Shown here one piece after another: positions 1 through 8,532 of a stretch of 64,000 nucleotides of DNA (positions are counted from its first letter, which is position 1; the number at the start of each line of letters is the position of its first letter). Under the pieces are notes generated by a model. That model saw only the letters and a program-made list of their open reading frames with translations. It ran no database searches and was not told the DNA's origin. The stretch is from assembly GCA_021324395.1 (NCBI GenBank), contig JAJPJG010000038.1, positions 1 to 64,000 of the forward strand, in the 5' to 3' direction. This DNA comes from Spartobacteria bacterium. Its GTDB lineage: Bacteria; Verrucomicrobiota; Verrucomicrobiia; Chthoniobacterales; Chthoniobacteraceae. Made by a program: the position numbers and the translations under genes.

Positions 1-2351
1 CCATCAAGGCCAACCTCGACAAGCAGCCTTGGAAACGGGGCTACGAGCTCCTCGCGGCCGACAACCGTTCCCAGCTCACCTACAAGATGCAAGGGCCGTT
101 CGAGACGGTCACCCGCAACCCGGACTTAAACCGCTGGACATGGATGAGTGACATGGAGGCCGTGTATGATCTGGCGCTGATGTGGTATTTCACGGGCAAC
201 AGCGCCTACGCCCAGAAATCGCACGACATCCTCCTCGCCTGGGCGACCACGCAAACGAGCATGGGCGGCCAGGAATCCGGCCTCATGCTGGGCGATTACG
301 CTTACCGGTACGCTGGGGGTGCTGACATTTTACGCGGCACATGGCCCGGATGGACTGCTGCCGACACGACCGCGGTCCAAAACTATTTCCTGAATGTCTT
401 CTGGCCAGGGACCAGCGCCGGCACCTACGTGGCCGGCGAAGCCAACAAAGGCTTGCTGAACATGGAGGCCGGTATTGCGATCGCCGCTTTCTGCCATGAT
501 ACCGCCAAATTCAACCACGTCATCGATCAATATCGCACCTACCCGGGCGCAGGCCTCATTAATGCCCTGCCCATTGGTGAGATGGGTGAGACGGGCCGTG
601 ACGCGGGCCATCTTTATGGTGGGCTTCTGGGCATGGCCTTCATTTCCGAAGTGGCTTGGAAGCAAGGCATCGATCTCTACTCGGAGTTGGACAACCGGTT
701 GCTCGCCTGCGGTGAATACTACGCCCGCAACACCCTTGCCCTCGATAACCCATTCGTTCCTTTTGGCACCGTTGATGCCACCTACTATGTGAATGCCGCC
801 GGACCTTACACTGCCAATCGCGCCGCTCTCTACCTCATCCAGAACGCTTACAAAAATCGCCGTGGTCTCCCGACCCCTTGGATTGACCTTAAACTCCAGC
901 AACAGAATGTGGATGGTAACAATTTCATGTATGCGAAGACCGCTGACTCTACCACCGCTGCCCCGCTGCCGGCGACTGTTCGTCCGGAGGTTTCACCGGC
1001 CTCAAGTGGGTTGACGCTGACAACTCTTGGCAACAATTCCGCGGGAAGCAGCTCCTCTTACGCGAACGGTGTTTGGACGCTAAGTGGCCTCGGAAACGGA
1101 GTCTGGCACTCTGCCGGTGACTCTGACGACTGCCAGTTTGCTTACAAAGAGATGACGGGGGACTGCGCCATGGTTGCCAAGGTCACCTCGTTCACAAATT
1201 CGGGAACTCCAAATGGCAAATGTGGGTTGATGCTGCGCGATAATCTCTCGGCCACCGTTTCGCAGCGGGGCTTTGTCGATGTTGCCTGGAACTCATCAGG
1301 CACTCATTCGGCAGAATGCCGGCAGGATGGCTGGAAGGAAAACTGGGGAGGAAGCTACTTCGCGCAGCGCTCAAATCCTCATCCTCCCGGCTTGCCTTAC
1401 TGGCTCAAAATCGAGCGCAGGGGCAATCAGATTACCGGCTATACTTCGCCAGATGGCACCAGTTGGACACCCATTGTCAGCCCCTACTACCCCAATTTGC
1501 CGTCCACCCTTTATATCGGCCTGTTCCTCTGCAGCGGGAATACTACGCCCGTTACTGCCACCTTTGCCAATGTGGCATTCACCGGTGGCAGCGGCGGCTT
1601 GGTGACGGCTCCGGCCGCCCCGGCGTCCGTGTTTGCCGATGCCTCTGACAAAGCGATTACCGTGCGTTGGCTGCCCTCCTTTGGCGCCACCACCTACGAC
1701 CTGCTCCGCTCCACCACCTCGGGCTCCGGCTACACCGTGCTCGCCGGCAACCTCGACACCGCCAAAACGAGCTATGTGGATACGACGGTGGCCGCGGGAA
1801 TGACCTACTACTATGTGGTTCGCGCGAAAAACTCCGTCGGCGCCAGCGGCAATTCGCCAGAGTTCTACGGGTCTCTGCTTCCTGCGCCGATGGTTCATCT
1901 CGCCTTAAGCGGCATCTCGACGGCCAGTTTCAACCAGGACTCCGAAACGGAAGGCGCCGCCAAGGCTTTCGACTCCGACTTGGGCACCAAGTGGTTCGGC
2001 TATAATTCGCCCACCGGCTGGCTCCAGTATGACTTCGGCAAGGACAACGCGCAGGTCGTCAAACGTTATACGATCAATTCCGCCGACGTAGCGGAGCGCG
2101 ACCCGAAGAGCTGGACCTTCCTTGGCTCCCAAGACGGTTCCACCTGGACCACCCTCGATTCCCGGAGCAACCAGTCATTCTTCAATCGAATGGGGATTAA
2201 CACCTACGATATCGGCAACACCACCGCCTATCGCTTCTACCGGCTCAACATCACCGCCAACAACGGGGCGCCCGGCGTGGCGGTTGCCGAACTTGGTCTG
2301 TGGGGCGACACGGGGCGCATGGTTGCGTTGAAACTGGCCCCCAACCACTAG
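1..2351 (+). CDS. Secreted alginate-lyase-family polysaccharide lyase, multidomain (5' end outside window)
   Basis: The frame is open from the window edge (codon phase at base 3), so the first ATG at 87 is internal and the signal peptide lies upstream. The first visible residues (IKANL...PW, QGPF, MWYFTGN) align with the N-terminal part of the broken gene at 5453, which does have a signal peptide. Numbering from base 3, the layout is: an alpha-helical lyase domain at about 1-305 (alginate lyase superfamily); a concanavalin-like DUF1349-type domain at about 335-530; a fibronectin type III domain at about 536-625; and an F5/8 type C (discoidin) carbohydrate-binding domain at about 636-770. The family cleaves uronic-acid polysaccharides by beta-elimination. 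The accessory domains suggest it binds polymer outside the cell. Substrate cannot be told from sequence. It lies 31 bp upstream of a GH31 gene on the same strand, so the two may be co-transcribed. Confidence 0.8.
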   Translation, partial: IKANLDKQPWKRGYELLAADNRSQLTYKMQGPFETVTRNPDLNRWTWMSDMEAVYDLALMWYFTGNSAYAQKSHDILLAWATTQTSMGGQESGLMLGDYAYRYAGGADILRGTWPGWTAADTTAVQNYFLNVFWPGTSAGTYVAGEANKGLLNMEAGIAIAAFCHDTAKFNHVIDQYRTYPGAGLINALPIGEMGETGRDAGHLYGGLLGMAFISEVAWKQGIDLYSELDNRLLACGEYYARNTLALDNPFVPFGTVDATYYVNAAGPYTANRAALYLIQNAYKNRRGLPTPWIDLKLQQQNVDGNNFMYAKTADSTTAAPLPATVRPEVSPASSGLTLTTLGNNSAGSSSSYANGVWTLSGLGNGVWHSAGDSDDCQFAYKEMTGDCAMVAKVTSFTNSGTPNGKCGLMLRDNLSATVSQRGFVDVAWNSSGTHSAECRQDGWKENWGGSYFAQRSNPHPPGLPYWLKIERRGNQITGYTSPDGTSWTPIVSPYYPNLPSTLYIGLFLCSGNTTPVTATFANVAFTGGSGGLVTAPAAPASVFADASDKAITVRWLPSFGATTYDLLRSTTSGSGYTVLAGNLDTAKTSYVDTTVAAGMTYYYVVRAKNSVGASGNSPEFYGSLLPAPMVHLALSGISTASFNQDSETEGAAKAFDSDLGTKWFGYNSPTGWLQYDFGKDNAQVVKRYTINSADVAERDPKSWTFLGSQDGSTWTTLDSRSNQSFFNRMGINTYDIGNTTAYRFYRLNITANNGAPGVAVAELGLWGDTGRMVALKLAPNH

Positions 2352-2382
2352 GCACTAGATTGCGATTTTTCAAAAAGCTAAA

Positions 2383-5031
2383 ATGAGAATAAACTACCCC
2401 GTCCTGTTTTTCGCGGCACTCGCCGGCAGCGTGATCCCTTGCCTGCACGCGGCCCCGCAAGCGGTCCAAGGCGTCGATAAAACCGCCGCCGAAGTGCGTA
2501 TCCGCTGCACCAACGGCGTCCTCGTCCTGCGTCCGCTCGCCGACGATACCGTCCGCGTGCGCTTCGGCGATGCGCAGGCGCCAGAGACACCGAGCTTCGT
2601 CCTAACACAGTCCCTCCCGACACCCGTGTTTAAAATCGAGGATGGCGCCAAGGCGATCAAGGTCTCCACCCGCAGACTTCAGGTCTACGTGGACCGCGAG
2701 TCGGGCGCGTTGGCTTTTCTCGACGCCTTCGGCCGCGTCCTTCTCCGCGAACCCCTCACCGGCGCGCGCAAGCTCACACCGACGCAGGTCGGCCCCGACA
2801 AGACGTTCACCGTCGAGCAGGTTTTCCAATCCCCTCCCGACGAGTTTCTCTACGGACTCGGCCAGTTTCAGGATGGCATCTGGAACTGGCGCGGCATCCC
2901 GCTTGAACTTCGGCAGTTGAACACCCAGATCGCCGTCCCGATGCTGATTTCCAGCAAGGGCTATGGCCTTCTCTGGGACAACGCCTCGCTCACCGACTTC
3001 AATCCGGCCGACCAGGAAATCGCCCTCAATGGCGGCAATGCGGCGGACACCGGGGGCAAGAAGCCCAATGCGACCGAGGACCTTGCCAAAACGCCGATGG
3101 ACCTCAGCAAAATCGGCCAGAAGACCGGCACTTTCACCACCGGCGAAGCCGGCGAATATGTCTTCCTCGCCAAGGACGGCGATCGCAGCGGCGATTTCGC
3201 CATTCTGATTGACGGAAAACAGGTGGCCGGAGTGACGAACATGTGGACGCCCCGCGCCCTCAGCACGAAGGTCAAGCTGCCCGCGCGCACCACCGTCGCC
3301 GTCGCCCTGCGCGGCGGCGGCAGGGACGTGAAACTTTTCGCCCGCCCGCTTGGCGACACCACGACCTTCCGGGCCCAGATGGGCGAGGCCATCGACTATA
3401 CCTTTTTCTACGGCCCGTCCCTCGATGCGATCGTGGCCGGATACCGCAAGGCCACCGGCGAAGCGCCGATGTGGCCGAAGTGGGCCTATGGCTTCTGGCA
3501 ATGCCGCGAACGTTACTCCAGTCAGCAGCAGATCCTCGACACGGTCGCCGAGTTCCGCAAGCGCGGCATCCCGATGGATCTGATCGTGCAGGACTGGCAA
3601 TACTGGGGCCCGCATGGCTGGGGCGCCTACGAATGGGACGAAAAAAAATATCCCGATCCCGCCACCCTGCTGAACGATCTCCACGAACAGAACACGAAGT
3701 TCATGATCTCCGTCTGGTGCAATCCCCACGGCAAAGCCGGCGACGATTTGAGAAAGAACAATCTACTCATCGGCGATTGGATCGATGTGTTCAGCCGGCA
3801 AGGTCGCGATCTCCGCTGGAAATACATCAACGAGGCGTTCTACCAGCACGGCGCCGATGGCTGGTGGGCCGACGCCTCTGAGCCCGGTGACGACGGCAAC
3901 AGCCTCGCCGGCAGGCAGACCAGCGCCGGCCCCGGTTCCTTCCTGCGCAATTCGTATCCGCTCTTCGCCAGCCAGTCGCTCTACGAGGGGCAGCTTTCTA
4001 GCAATCCCGACAAACGCGTCTGCACTCTCACCCGCTCCGCCTATCCCGGCATGCAGCGCTACGCCGCCGCCGCCTGGTCGGGCGACATCAAGGGCGACTG
4101 GATCACGCTCAAGCGCCAAATCCCCGCCGGCCTGAACTTCAGCATCACCGGCATCCCTTATTGGACCACGGACTGTGGCGGGTTCTTTCACCCGAAGGAC
4201 CAATACAAAGACGCCGACTACAACGAACTCCTCACGCGTTGGTTTCAGTGGAGCACCTTCTGCCCCATCCTTCGCATCCACGGTTTCGGCACCGAGACCG
4301 AAATGTGGAAGTGGCTCCCCGAGACTCAAAAGCTCCTCCTGGCCTACAACGAACTCCGCTACCGCATGCTGCCCTACAACTACTCGGTGGCGTGGAAGGT
4401 CACGAGCGAGGGTTACACCATCCTGCGCCCGCTCGCGATGGACTTCCCGCAGGACCCGCGGGCGCTCGCCCTCTCCGACTCCTATATGTTCGGCCCGGCC
4501 TTCCTCGTCACGCCGGTTACCGACCCTGTGAGCAAGACCTCGGGAACCCGCAAGGTTTACCTTCCGGCCGGCACGGATTGGATCAACTTCTGGACCGGCG
4601 AGAAGCTCGCCGGCGGGCGCGAGATCACCACGCCCGCGCCGCTCGAAACCCTGCCGCTCTTCGTGCGCGCCGGCTCCATCGTGCCCATGGGCCCGGTGGT
4701 GCAATACGCCACCGAAAAGCCCGACGCGCCCTACGAGATCCGCGTGTATCCCGGCGCTAACGGACGTTTCACCATCTACGAGGACGACAACGAAACCTAC
4801 GCCTACAAAAAGGGCGCTCACGCCACCATCCCGCTCACGTGGGATGACCAGCGCCAGGAGCTCACCATCGGCGCACGCGTCGGCGGATTCCGCGGCCTCG
4901 TTCGCGAGCGCCTTTACCGCGTCGTCTTCGTTAAACCCGGCCGCGGCATCGGTGCGCTGAACTCCGATCTGGTCGATGTCGAGGTGCGCTACACCGGCAC
5001 TGCGATCACCATTCCCGCCCGCCGCCAATAA
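2383..5031 (+). CDS. Secreted glycoside hydrolase family 31 (alpha-xylosidase/alpha-glucosidase type) with PA14-like insert
   Basis: This 882-residue protein has a Sec signal peptide (MRINYPVLFFAALAG, cleavage likely after CLHA). The GH31 N-terminal beta-sandwich is followed by a roughly 100-residue PA14-like insertion at about 230-345 (FTTGEAGEYVFLAKDG). The (beta/alpha)8 catalytic domain begins near AYGFWQCRERY. The catalytic nucleophile should be Asp497 in WWADASEP and the acid/base Asp568 in WSGDIKGDW. A C-terminal beta-sandwich ends in IYEDDNETY, typical of the family. GH31 enzymes with an inserted PA14 domain are often xyloglucan-active alpha-xylosidases, so that is the favoured activity, but alpha-glucosidase or sulfoquinovosidase cannot be excluded. 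The location is periplasmic or cell-surface. With the upstream lyase it forms a small polysaccharide-degrading pair. Confidence 0.9.
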   Translation: MRINYPVLFFAALAGSVIPCLHAAPQAVQGVDKTAAEVRIRCTNGVLVLRPLADDTVRVRFGDAQAPETPSFVLTQSLPTPVFKIEDGAKAIKVSTRRLQVYVDRESGALAFLDAFGRVLLREPLTGARKLTPTQVGPDKTFTVEQVFQSPPDEFLYGLGQFQDGIWNWRGIPLELRQLNTQIAVPMLISSKGYGLLWDNASLTDFNPADQEIALNGGNAADTGGKKPNATEDLAKTPMDLSKIGQKTGTFTTGEAGEYVFLAKDGDRSGDFAILIDGKQVAGVTNMWTPRALSTKVKLPARTTVAVALRGGGRDVKLFARPLGDTTTFRAQMGEAIDYTFFYGPSLDAIVAGYRKATGEAPMWPKWAYGFWQCRERYSSQQQILDTVAEFRKRGIPMDLIVQDWQYWGPHGWGAYEWDEKKYPDPATLLNDLHEQNTKFMISVWCNPHGKAGDDLRKNNLLIGDWIDVFSRQGRDLRWKYINEAFYQHGADGWWADASEPGDDGNSLAGRQTSAGPGSFLRNSYPLFASQSLYEGQLSSNPDKRVCTLTRSAYPGMQRYAAAAWSGDIKGDWITLKRQIPAGLNFSITGIPYWTTDCGGFFHPKDQYKDADYNELLTRWFQWSTFCPILRIHGFGTETEMWKWLPETQKLLLAYNELRYRMLPYNYSVAWKVTSEGYTILRPLAMDFPQDPRALALSDSYMFGPAFLVTPVTDPVSKTSGTRKVYLPAGTDWINFWTGEKLAGGREITTPAPLETLPLFVRAGSIVPMGPVVQYATEKPDAPYEIRVYPGANGRFTIYEDDNETYAYKKGAHATIPLTWDDQRQELTIGARVGGFRGLVRERLYRVVFVKPGRGIGALNSDLVDVEVRYTGTAITIPARRQ

Positions 5032-5151
5032 TCTCATAATTCTGAGACTCTAAAAATCTCCGCCCCGCCGGGATCCGGCGCCTTCGACATCCGCGAAACC
5101 GCCTAAGATGCGTCAAGAGGGATTGTTAACCGTCACCAAATCGTCACATGC

Positions 5152-5445
5152 ACTGCATGGCTGCACACCGTTCGTGGCGGGCTCGCCGGATGTTGTGTGG
5201 GGGCTGACAACTGCTTCGCCGAGCCCGACGATTCAATCTCCGGGCTTCGCACCGCAATCGTCGAGCCCGACGAAGCATTCCACGGGCTTGACAACGCAAT
5301 CCACGGGCTTAGCACTTGGGGAAAACAAGCTCCACATTTGAGAAAGCAAGCTCCACACTTGAGAAGTCGGGCTTCGCACCTGACGAATCGAGTTCAACAA
5401 TTGAAAAAACGAGCCCGGCAGTCGAAGCGGCGGCTCGGTTTTGTG
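5152..5445. repeat. Degenerate 21-nt tandem repeat array (copy 1)
   Basis: About 14 units of 21 nt can be laid end to end. Most share a CGAGC/CGGGC(T/C) core followed by a (C/G)ACA-like stretch. Two neighbouring units at about 5341-5382 are nearly identical (AAGCAAGCTCCACA...TTGAG). Because 21 is a multiple of 3, several frames are open and read as heptad-like peptides, but none has a good start or ribosome site, so I do not call a gene. The unit at 5385-5405 (AATCGAGTTCAACAATTGAA) resembles units of the second array near 62.2-62.6 kb, which suggests one repeat family at two places. Confidence 0.75.
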
Positions 5446-5452
5446 CATCAGC

Positions 5453-5797
5453 ATGACTAGCCGCGTGCAAATTCCCAACGGATTGCGAAAGGTATGTCTC
5501 TTGGTGGCAGTTTCGGCAGCCGTTTCATGCCTGGAGTGGAGGGTGCAAGCCTACACCCATCCCTGCATTCCGAATACTCTCGAAGAGCTGGCTACTATCA
5601 AGGCCAACCTTAATCAGGAGCCTTGGAAGTCCGGCTACGCCGCGCTCGCGGGCGCGAGCACTTCCCAGCTCTCCTGGCCCATGGAAGGCCCGTTCACAAA
5701 CGTCAGCCGCACCCCTGACGTCAATCTCACCCACTGGAAGAACGACATGACCGCCGTGTATAATCTCGCGCGGATGTGGTATTTCACCGGCAACAAG
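5453..5797 (+). pseudogene. 5' remnant of a second alginate-lyase-family gene
   Basis: The frame starts at ATG 5453 and has a signal peptide (LRKVCLLVAVSAAVSCLEW, then VQA). About 90 residues follow that parallel the 5'-truncated gene at the window start: IKANLNQEPWKSGY, MEGPFTNVSRTPD and MWYFTGN match the same order of motifs there. Similarity stops abruptly after FTGNK at 5797. The frame then runs into unrelated sequence and stops at 5890. The normal family length is several hundred residues, so only the first sixth is left. The breakpoint joins it to an orphan signal-peptide fragment at 5824, consistent with a deletion that fused two secreted-protein genes. It may still be expressed as a short exported peptide, but function is doubtful. 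Confidence 0.75.
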
Positions 5798-5823
5798 CAT
5801 TCCCGGGTCGAAATCTTTGAAAC

Positions 5824-5922
5824 ATGCAAAACCATAAACACATTCTCACTCTCATCGGCGCCCTCGCTGCGTCCCTTGTCTCATCTTTGATAGCCGCTCC
5901 CGTCGCGCAGACGCCGGAATAG
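5824..5922 (+). pseudogene. Orphan signal-peptide fragment of a lost secreted protein
   Basis: ATG at 5824 opens a 32-residue frame with charged start, hydrophobic core (ILTLIGALAASLVSSLIA) and AAPVA-type cleavage region, ending at a stop right after the predicted cleavage site. It is in a different frame from the broken lyase gene just upstream. The best reading is the 5' end of another exported protein whose body has been lost. A real 32-residue secreted peptide is possible but there is no supporting context. Confidence 0.45.
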
Positions 5923-6116
5923 TTACGGCTTGTTTTGGCGGGAGGGTAACCGAGGAACAGGCGCTCGCGAATGCGCACGATTAAAGGAGCGCTTGCTCTC
6001 GCATAGATGGAACGGCTGTCGTAATCGACTTTCGCTGGTATGACTCGGTTTCCGCTTAACCACGGACATTTAAACAAAGAACCGCGCACTTAAATGGTAG
6101 AAACCATGCGGCGTAG

Positions 6117-6140
6117 TTGTGCTAGAATTTGTGCTAGAAT
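6117..6140. repeat. Tandem 12-mer TTGTGCTAGAAT x2 (possible integrase arm sites)
   Basis: TTGTGCTAGAAT occurs at 6117-6128 and again at 6129-6140, with TTGTGCTA at 6178-6185. The repeats lie about 115-180 bp from a tRNA-Leu fragment that ends at the anticodon loop. Short direct repeats next to a tRNA core site are typical of arm-type sites for tyrosine integrases. A similar pair (TTGTATCC) sits beside tRNA-Thr at 53076-53097. Confidence 0.5.
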
Positions 6141-6254
6141 AAGGAGTGGTTTACCCATCCCTCGCAACATACGCAATTTGTGCTAATCGGCTAAATTACT
6201 CTAGAAAACAATGCCTGAGTGAAATGGCAAGCAGCGGAAAGAAATCCAAGAATT

Positions 6255-6298
6255 TAAAATCCTAAGTCTGGCGCGTCTGCCAATTTCGCCACCCCGGC
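6255..6298 (-). pseudogene. tRNA-Leu(TAG) 5'-half remnant
   Basis: Read on the minus strand from 6298, the sequence begins GCCGGGGTGGCGAAATTGGC and continues through a D-arm, a CCAGA anticodon 5' stem and the loop CTTAGGA (anticodon TAG at 6264-6262). It matches a bacterial tRNA-Leu in order and spacing. After the loop the expected 3' stem TCTGG is replaced by TTTTA. No variable arm, T-arm (GTTCGA) or acceptor 3' strand follows within several hundred bases. The break right after the anticodon loop is what site-specific recombination in a tRNA gene would leave. The accessory genes at 1-6.2 kb lie on the side where the 3' half is missing. Confidence 0.8.
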
Positions 6299-6560
6299 AT
6301 TGTGAATGTCTTTACTTTTTCGCCGTGCAACGCCTAGCGACGCCGGCAGAGGTGCATTTGCGTAGAGTAACAGAACAACATGAGCCGGGAAAATTCATAA
6401 CCATGCGTGACACTAATCGCAAGCGTATCCGTGGACTTTTAGCGCGGACAATACTACCTGCGACTGCCGGCTAAACACGTTTTTTTCCAACCGACTATGG
6501 CTTCTCTTCGCGCGTGTTCGCGGCGCTTGAGCAGAAGAATCGGAGGAAGTAGCTTCCGTT

Positions 6561-7118
6561 ATGAATTTCTGGGTCAAGATCATGCTCGTGCTGGTGGTGG
6601 TGTGGCTCGTTGCTGGCGGAGCCATTTTCTGGGCGCGAAGCGCGAGGCCGACGGCGCGATCGATCACGGCTTACGTGGACAAAAATGATCTCTCGTCGTT
6701 GAGCGGCCCGGCTCGCAGAGCAGTCATTGAACGATTGGCGGGAATGCTGAACCGCGTGAGCATTGAAGAGCGCGAGGAGCTGCGCCGCAACCGCGTGACG
6801 GAACGATTCTTTCGCTCGCTCACACCCGGGGAGCAGGGGACATTTCTGGATATGACGCTGCCAGCCGGGTTTAAACAGATGATGGAGTCGTTTAACAAAA
6901 TGGACCCAGTGAAACGCAAGGAATTCGTCAATCGTGCGCTTGAGGAAATGAAAAAGCACGAGGGCGAAGAACCGCCGCGCAACATGGACGACGCCAACGT
7001 GCAGCGCATGATCAACCAAGGTATGAAATCCTTCTACAGCGAAGCGAGCGCGGAAACAAAACTCGATCTCGCGCCGTTGATCGAGCAGATGCAACGCAAC
7101 CTGCAATCACCGCGATGA
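6561..7118 (+). CDS. Membrane-anchored protein of unknown function, first gene of the pseudopilin/ABC operon
   Basis: The protein has 185 residues. One N-terminal transmembrane segment (MLVLVVVWLVAGGAIFWA, about 7-25) is followed by a soluble, mostly helical and charged region with no domain I recognise. Its stop overlaps the start of the next gene by four bases (ATGA), and the three following genes are joined the same way, so the four are probably translated together. The body (about 40-185) faces the periplasm or cytoplasm depending on orientation, which cannot be settled here. It could be an accessory or anchor for the exporter or pseudopilin. Confidence 0.75.
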   Translation: MNFWVKIMLVLVVVWLVAGGAIFWARSARPTARSITAYVDKNDLSSLSGPARRAVIERLAGMLNRVSIEEREELRRNRVTERFFRSLTPGEQGTFLDMTLPAGFKQMMESFNKMDPVKRKEFVNRALEEMKKHEGEEPPRNMDDANVQRMINQGMKSFYSEASAETKLDLAPLIEQMQRNLQSPR

Positions 7119-7657
7119 CTCTATGGAATTACGATGACGAAACTAATGCGTTCTCGCTGCTCGAGTTGTTGGTTGTGATCGCAATTATTGCTGTGCTGGC
7201 CGCGATTTCGATACCGATGACGAAGCGCGCGATTGAAAGTGGACGCGCGGCGGGGTGCGTCTCGAACTTGCGGCAGATCGGCGTTGCGCTGAATCTTTAC
7301 CTGGCCGAACACAACGCGACCATGCCGGTGCTCGATGCGGGAAGACGGGAAAGGAGCGAGGACCGGCCGGTGATTGATAACACGCTGGATAAATACGCCG
7401 GCGACAGCCGCGTGTTTGCGTGTCCATCCGACTCACAAGGGATCGCATCTGCATCGGGCACGAGTTATTACTGGAACGTGGCACTCAATGGCCAGGCGCT
7501 CGCCAGCCTGCATTTTCTTTTCACCGAAGAGGCGAGCCGGATTCCGGTGATTTCGGACAAGCAGGGATTCCATCCATACACCGAGGACAAGGTGAACCTG
7601 CTCTACGCCGACGGTCATGCTACTAAAGACATTCGCTTTTTCACCAACGGCCAATGA
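7115..7657 (+). CDS. Type II secretion/type IV pilin-like pseudopilin, H-X9-DG type
   Basis: The N-terminus has a prepilin signal: a short leader, then A|FSLLELLVVIAIIAVLAAISIPM, with the conserved Glu at +5 and Ala rather than Gly before the cleavage site. The globular part includes CVSNLRQIGVALNLYLAEHN and CPSD. It ends with NLLYADGHATKD, like the DG-containing C-terminal motif of the very large pseudopilin families of Verrucomicrobiota and Planctomycetota. It has 180 residues and overlaps genes on both sides by four bases. The prepilin peptidase and assembly genes are not in the window. Its place between a membrane protein and an ABC-2 exporter is unusual for a minor pilin and suggests a dedicated secretion or envelope role. 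Confidence 0.85.
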   Translation: MTLWNYDDETNAFSLLELLVVIAIIAVLAAISIPMTKRAIESGRAAGCVSNLRQIGVALNLYLAEHNATMPVLDAGRRERSEDRPVIDNTLDKYAGDSRVFACPSDSQGIASASGTSYYWNVALNGQALASLHFLFTEEASRIPVISDKQGFHPYTEDKVNLLYADGHATKDIRFFTNGQ

Positions 7658-8532
7658 TCCGTCTGAATAACCTAAGCAAAAACTTCCGTGGCCGCCCCGC
7701 ACTCATCGATCTTTCTCTTGAAATTGCGCGGGGCGAAATCTTTGGTTTGCTGGGGCACAACGGTGCAGGCAAAAGCACGACGTTTGGTCTGATCCTCGGC
7801 CAGCTTTATCCAACCGCAGGCGAGGCATTCATTCGCGACATTTCCGTGCAGCGGGATCGAATGAAAGCGCTCAAAGGTGTAGGCGCGATTTTTGAGACAC
7901 CGGGATTTTACGATTACCTGAGCGGCTGGAATAACCTGCGCATTTTCACGAGCTATTCAGGCCAGGTCAAAGATGCGGAAATTACGGAGACGGTGAAGTT
8001 CGTCGGGCTGGAGAACCGCATCCACGATCCGGTGCGTGTTTACAGCCACGGAATGCGCCAGCGGCTTGCGCTCGCCCAGGCGTTGTTGCCGCGACCTGAC
8101 GTGGTGCTGCTTGACGAGCCTGCGGAAGGACTCGATCCGGAAGGCATTCACGAAATGCGGCAACTCATTTTGCAGCTCAACAGCGAGCACGGAATGACAG
8201 TGCTGCTATCATCGCACCTGCTTTCGGAGGTCGAGCAGCTATGCGACCGGATCGCGATCCTGAACAGCGGCCGGCTTGTTTTTCAAGGACGCTGGAGCGA
8301 GTTGGCGAAAAATGAAAATCGATTTCGAATCAAGGTGGACGACTGGCAGGCTGCCATATCGGTCATTGAAAAATGTGGGGCTGCGATTCTCGACACGGGC
8401 ATTGTGCAGCCGCGCGGGGAGATAGCTGATGTCGTTGCGGCGCTTGTGCTGGCGGGTCGCCGGGTTTACGCCGTCGAGCCGTTAAAGCAATCGCTCGAAG
8501 AACTTTACCTCGGAGCGGTCGCAGCGGAATGA
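7654..8532 (+). CDS. ABC transporter ATP-binding protein (ABC-2 exporter type)
   Basis: The protein has 292 residues. Walker A is GHNGAGKSTT (about 34-43), the signature is YSHGMRQRLALAQAL, Walker B is VVLLDEPAEGLDP and the switch histidine is in LLSSHLLSEVEQL. A C-terminal extension of about 80 residues is typical of CcmA/NatA/DrrA-like exporters. The next gene supplies the membrane subunit, and start and stop codons overlap at both ends (ATGA). It energises export or membrane insertion of an unknown substrate from the cytoplasmic face. Confidence 0.95.
   Translation: MIRLNNLSKNFRGRPALIDLSLEIARGEIFGLLGHNGAGKSTTFGLILGQLYPTAGEAFIRDISVQRDRMKALKGVGAIFETPGFYDYLSGWNNLRIFTSYSGQVKDAEITETVKFVGLENRIHDPVRVYSHGMRQRLALAQALLPRPDVVLLDEPAEGLDPEGIHEMRQLILQLNSEHGMTVLLSSHLLSEVEQLCDRIAILNSGRLVFQGRWSELAKNENRFRIKVDDWQAAISVIEKCGAAILDTGIVQPRGEIADVVAALVLAGRRVYAVEPLKQSLEELYLGAVAAE

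Larger units (their letters stand above)
5923..6560. other. Gene-free stretch: island edge with tRNA-Leu remnant
   Basis: I find no convincing gene here. It holds a tandem 12-mer TTGTGCTAGAAT (6117-6140) with a shortened third copy (TTGTGCTA, 6178-6185), then the 5' half of a tRNA-Leu at 6255-6298, then about 260 bp leading to the next operon. The minus-strand frame across 5784-6089 has no recognisable domain and overlaps two gene remnants, so I leave it out. Confidence 0.6.

Noticed and set aside
3763-5037. Minus-strand 424-residue ORF
   Set aside because: It is antisense to the GH31 gene, with no domain; long open antisense frames are expected at this GC content.
6255-6298. Group I intron in tRNA-Leu
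   Set aside because: The break is just after the anticodon loop, and no 3' tRNA half is found in the next several hundred bases on the same strand.
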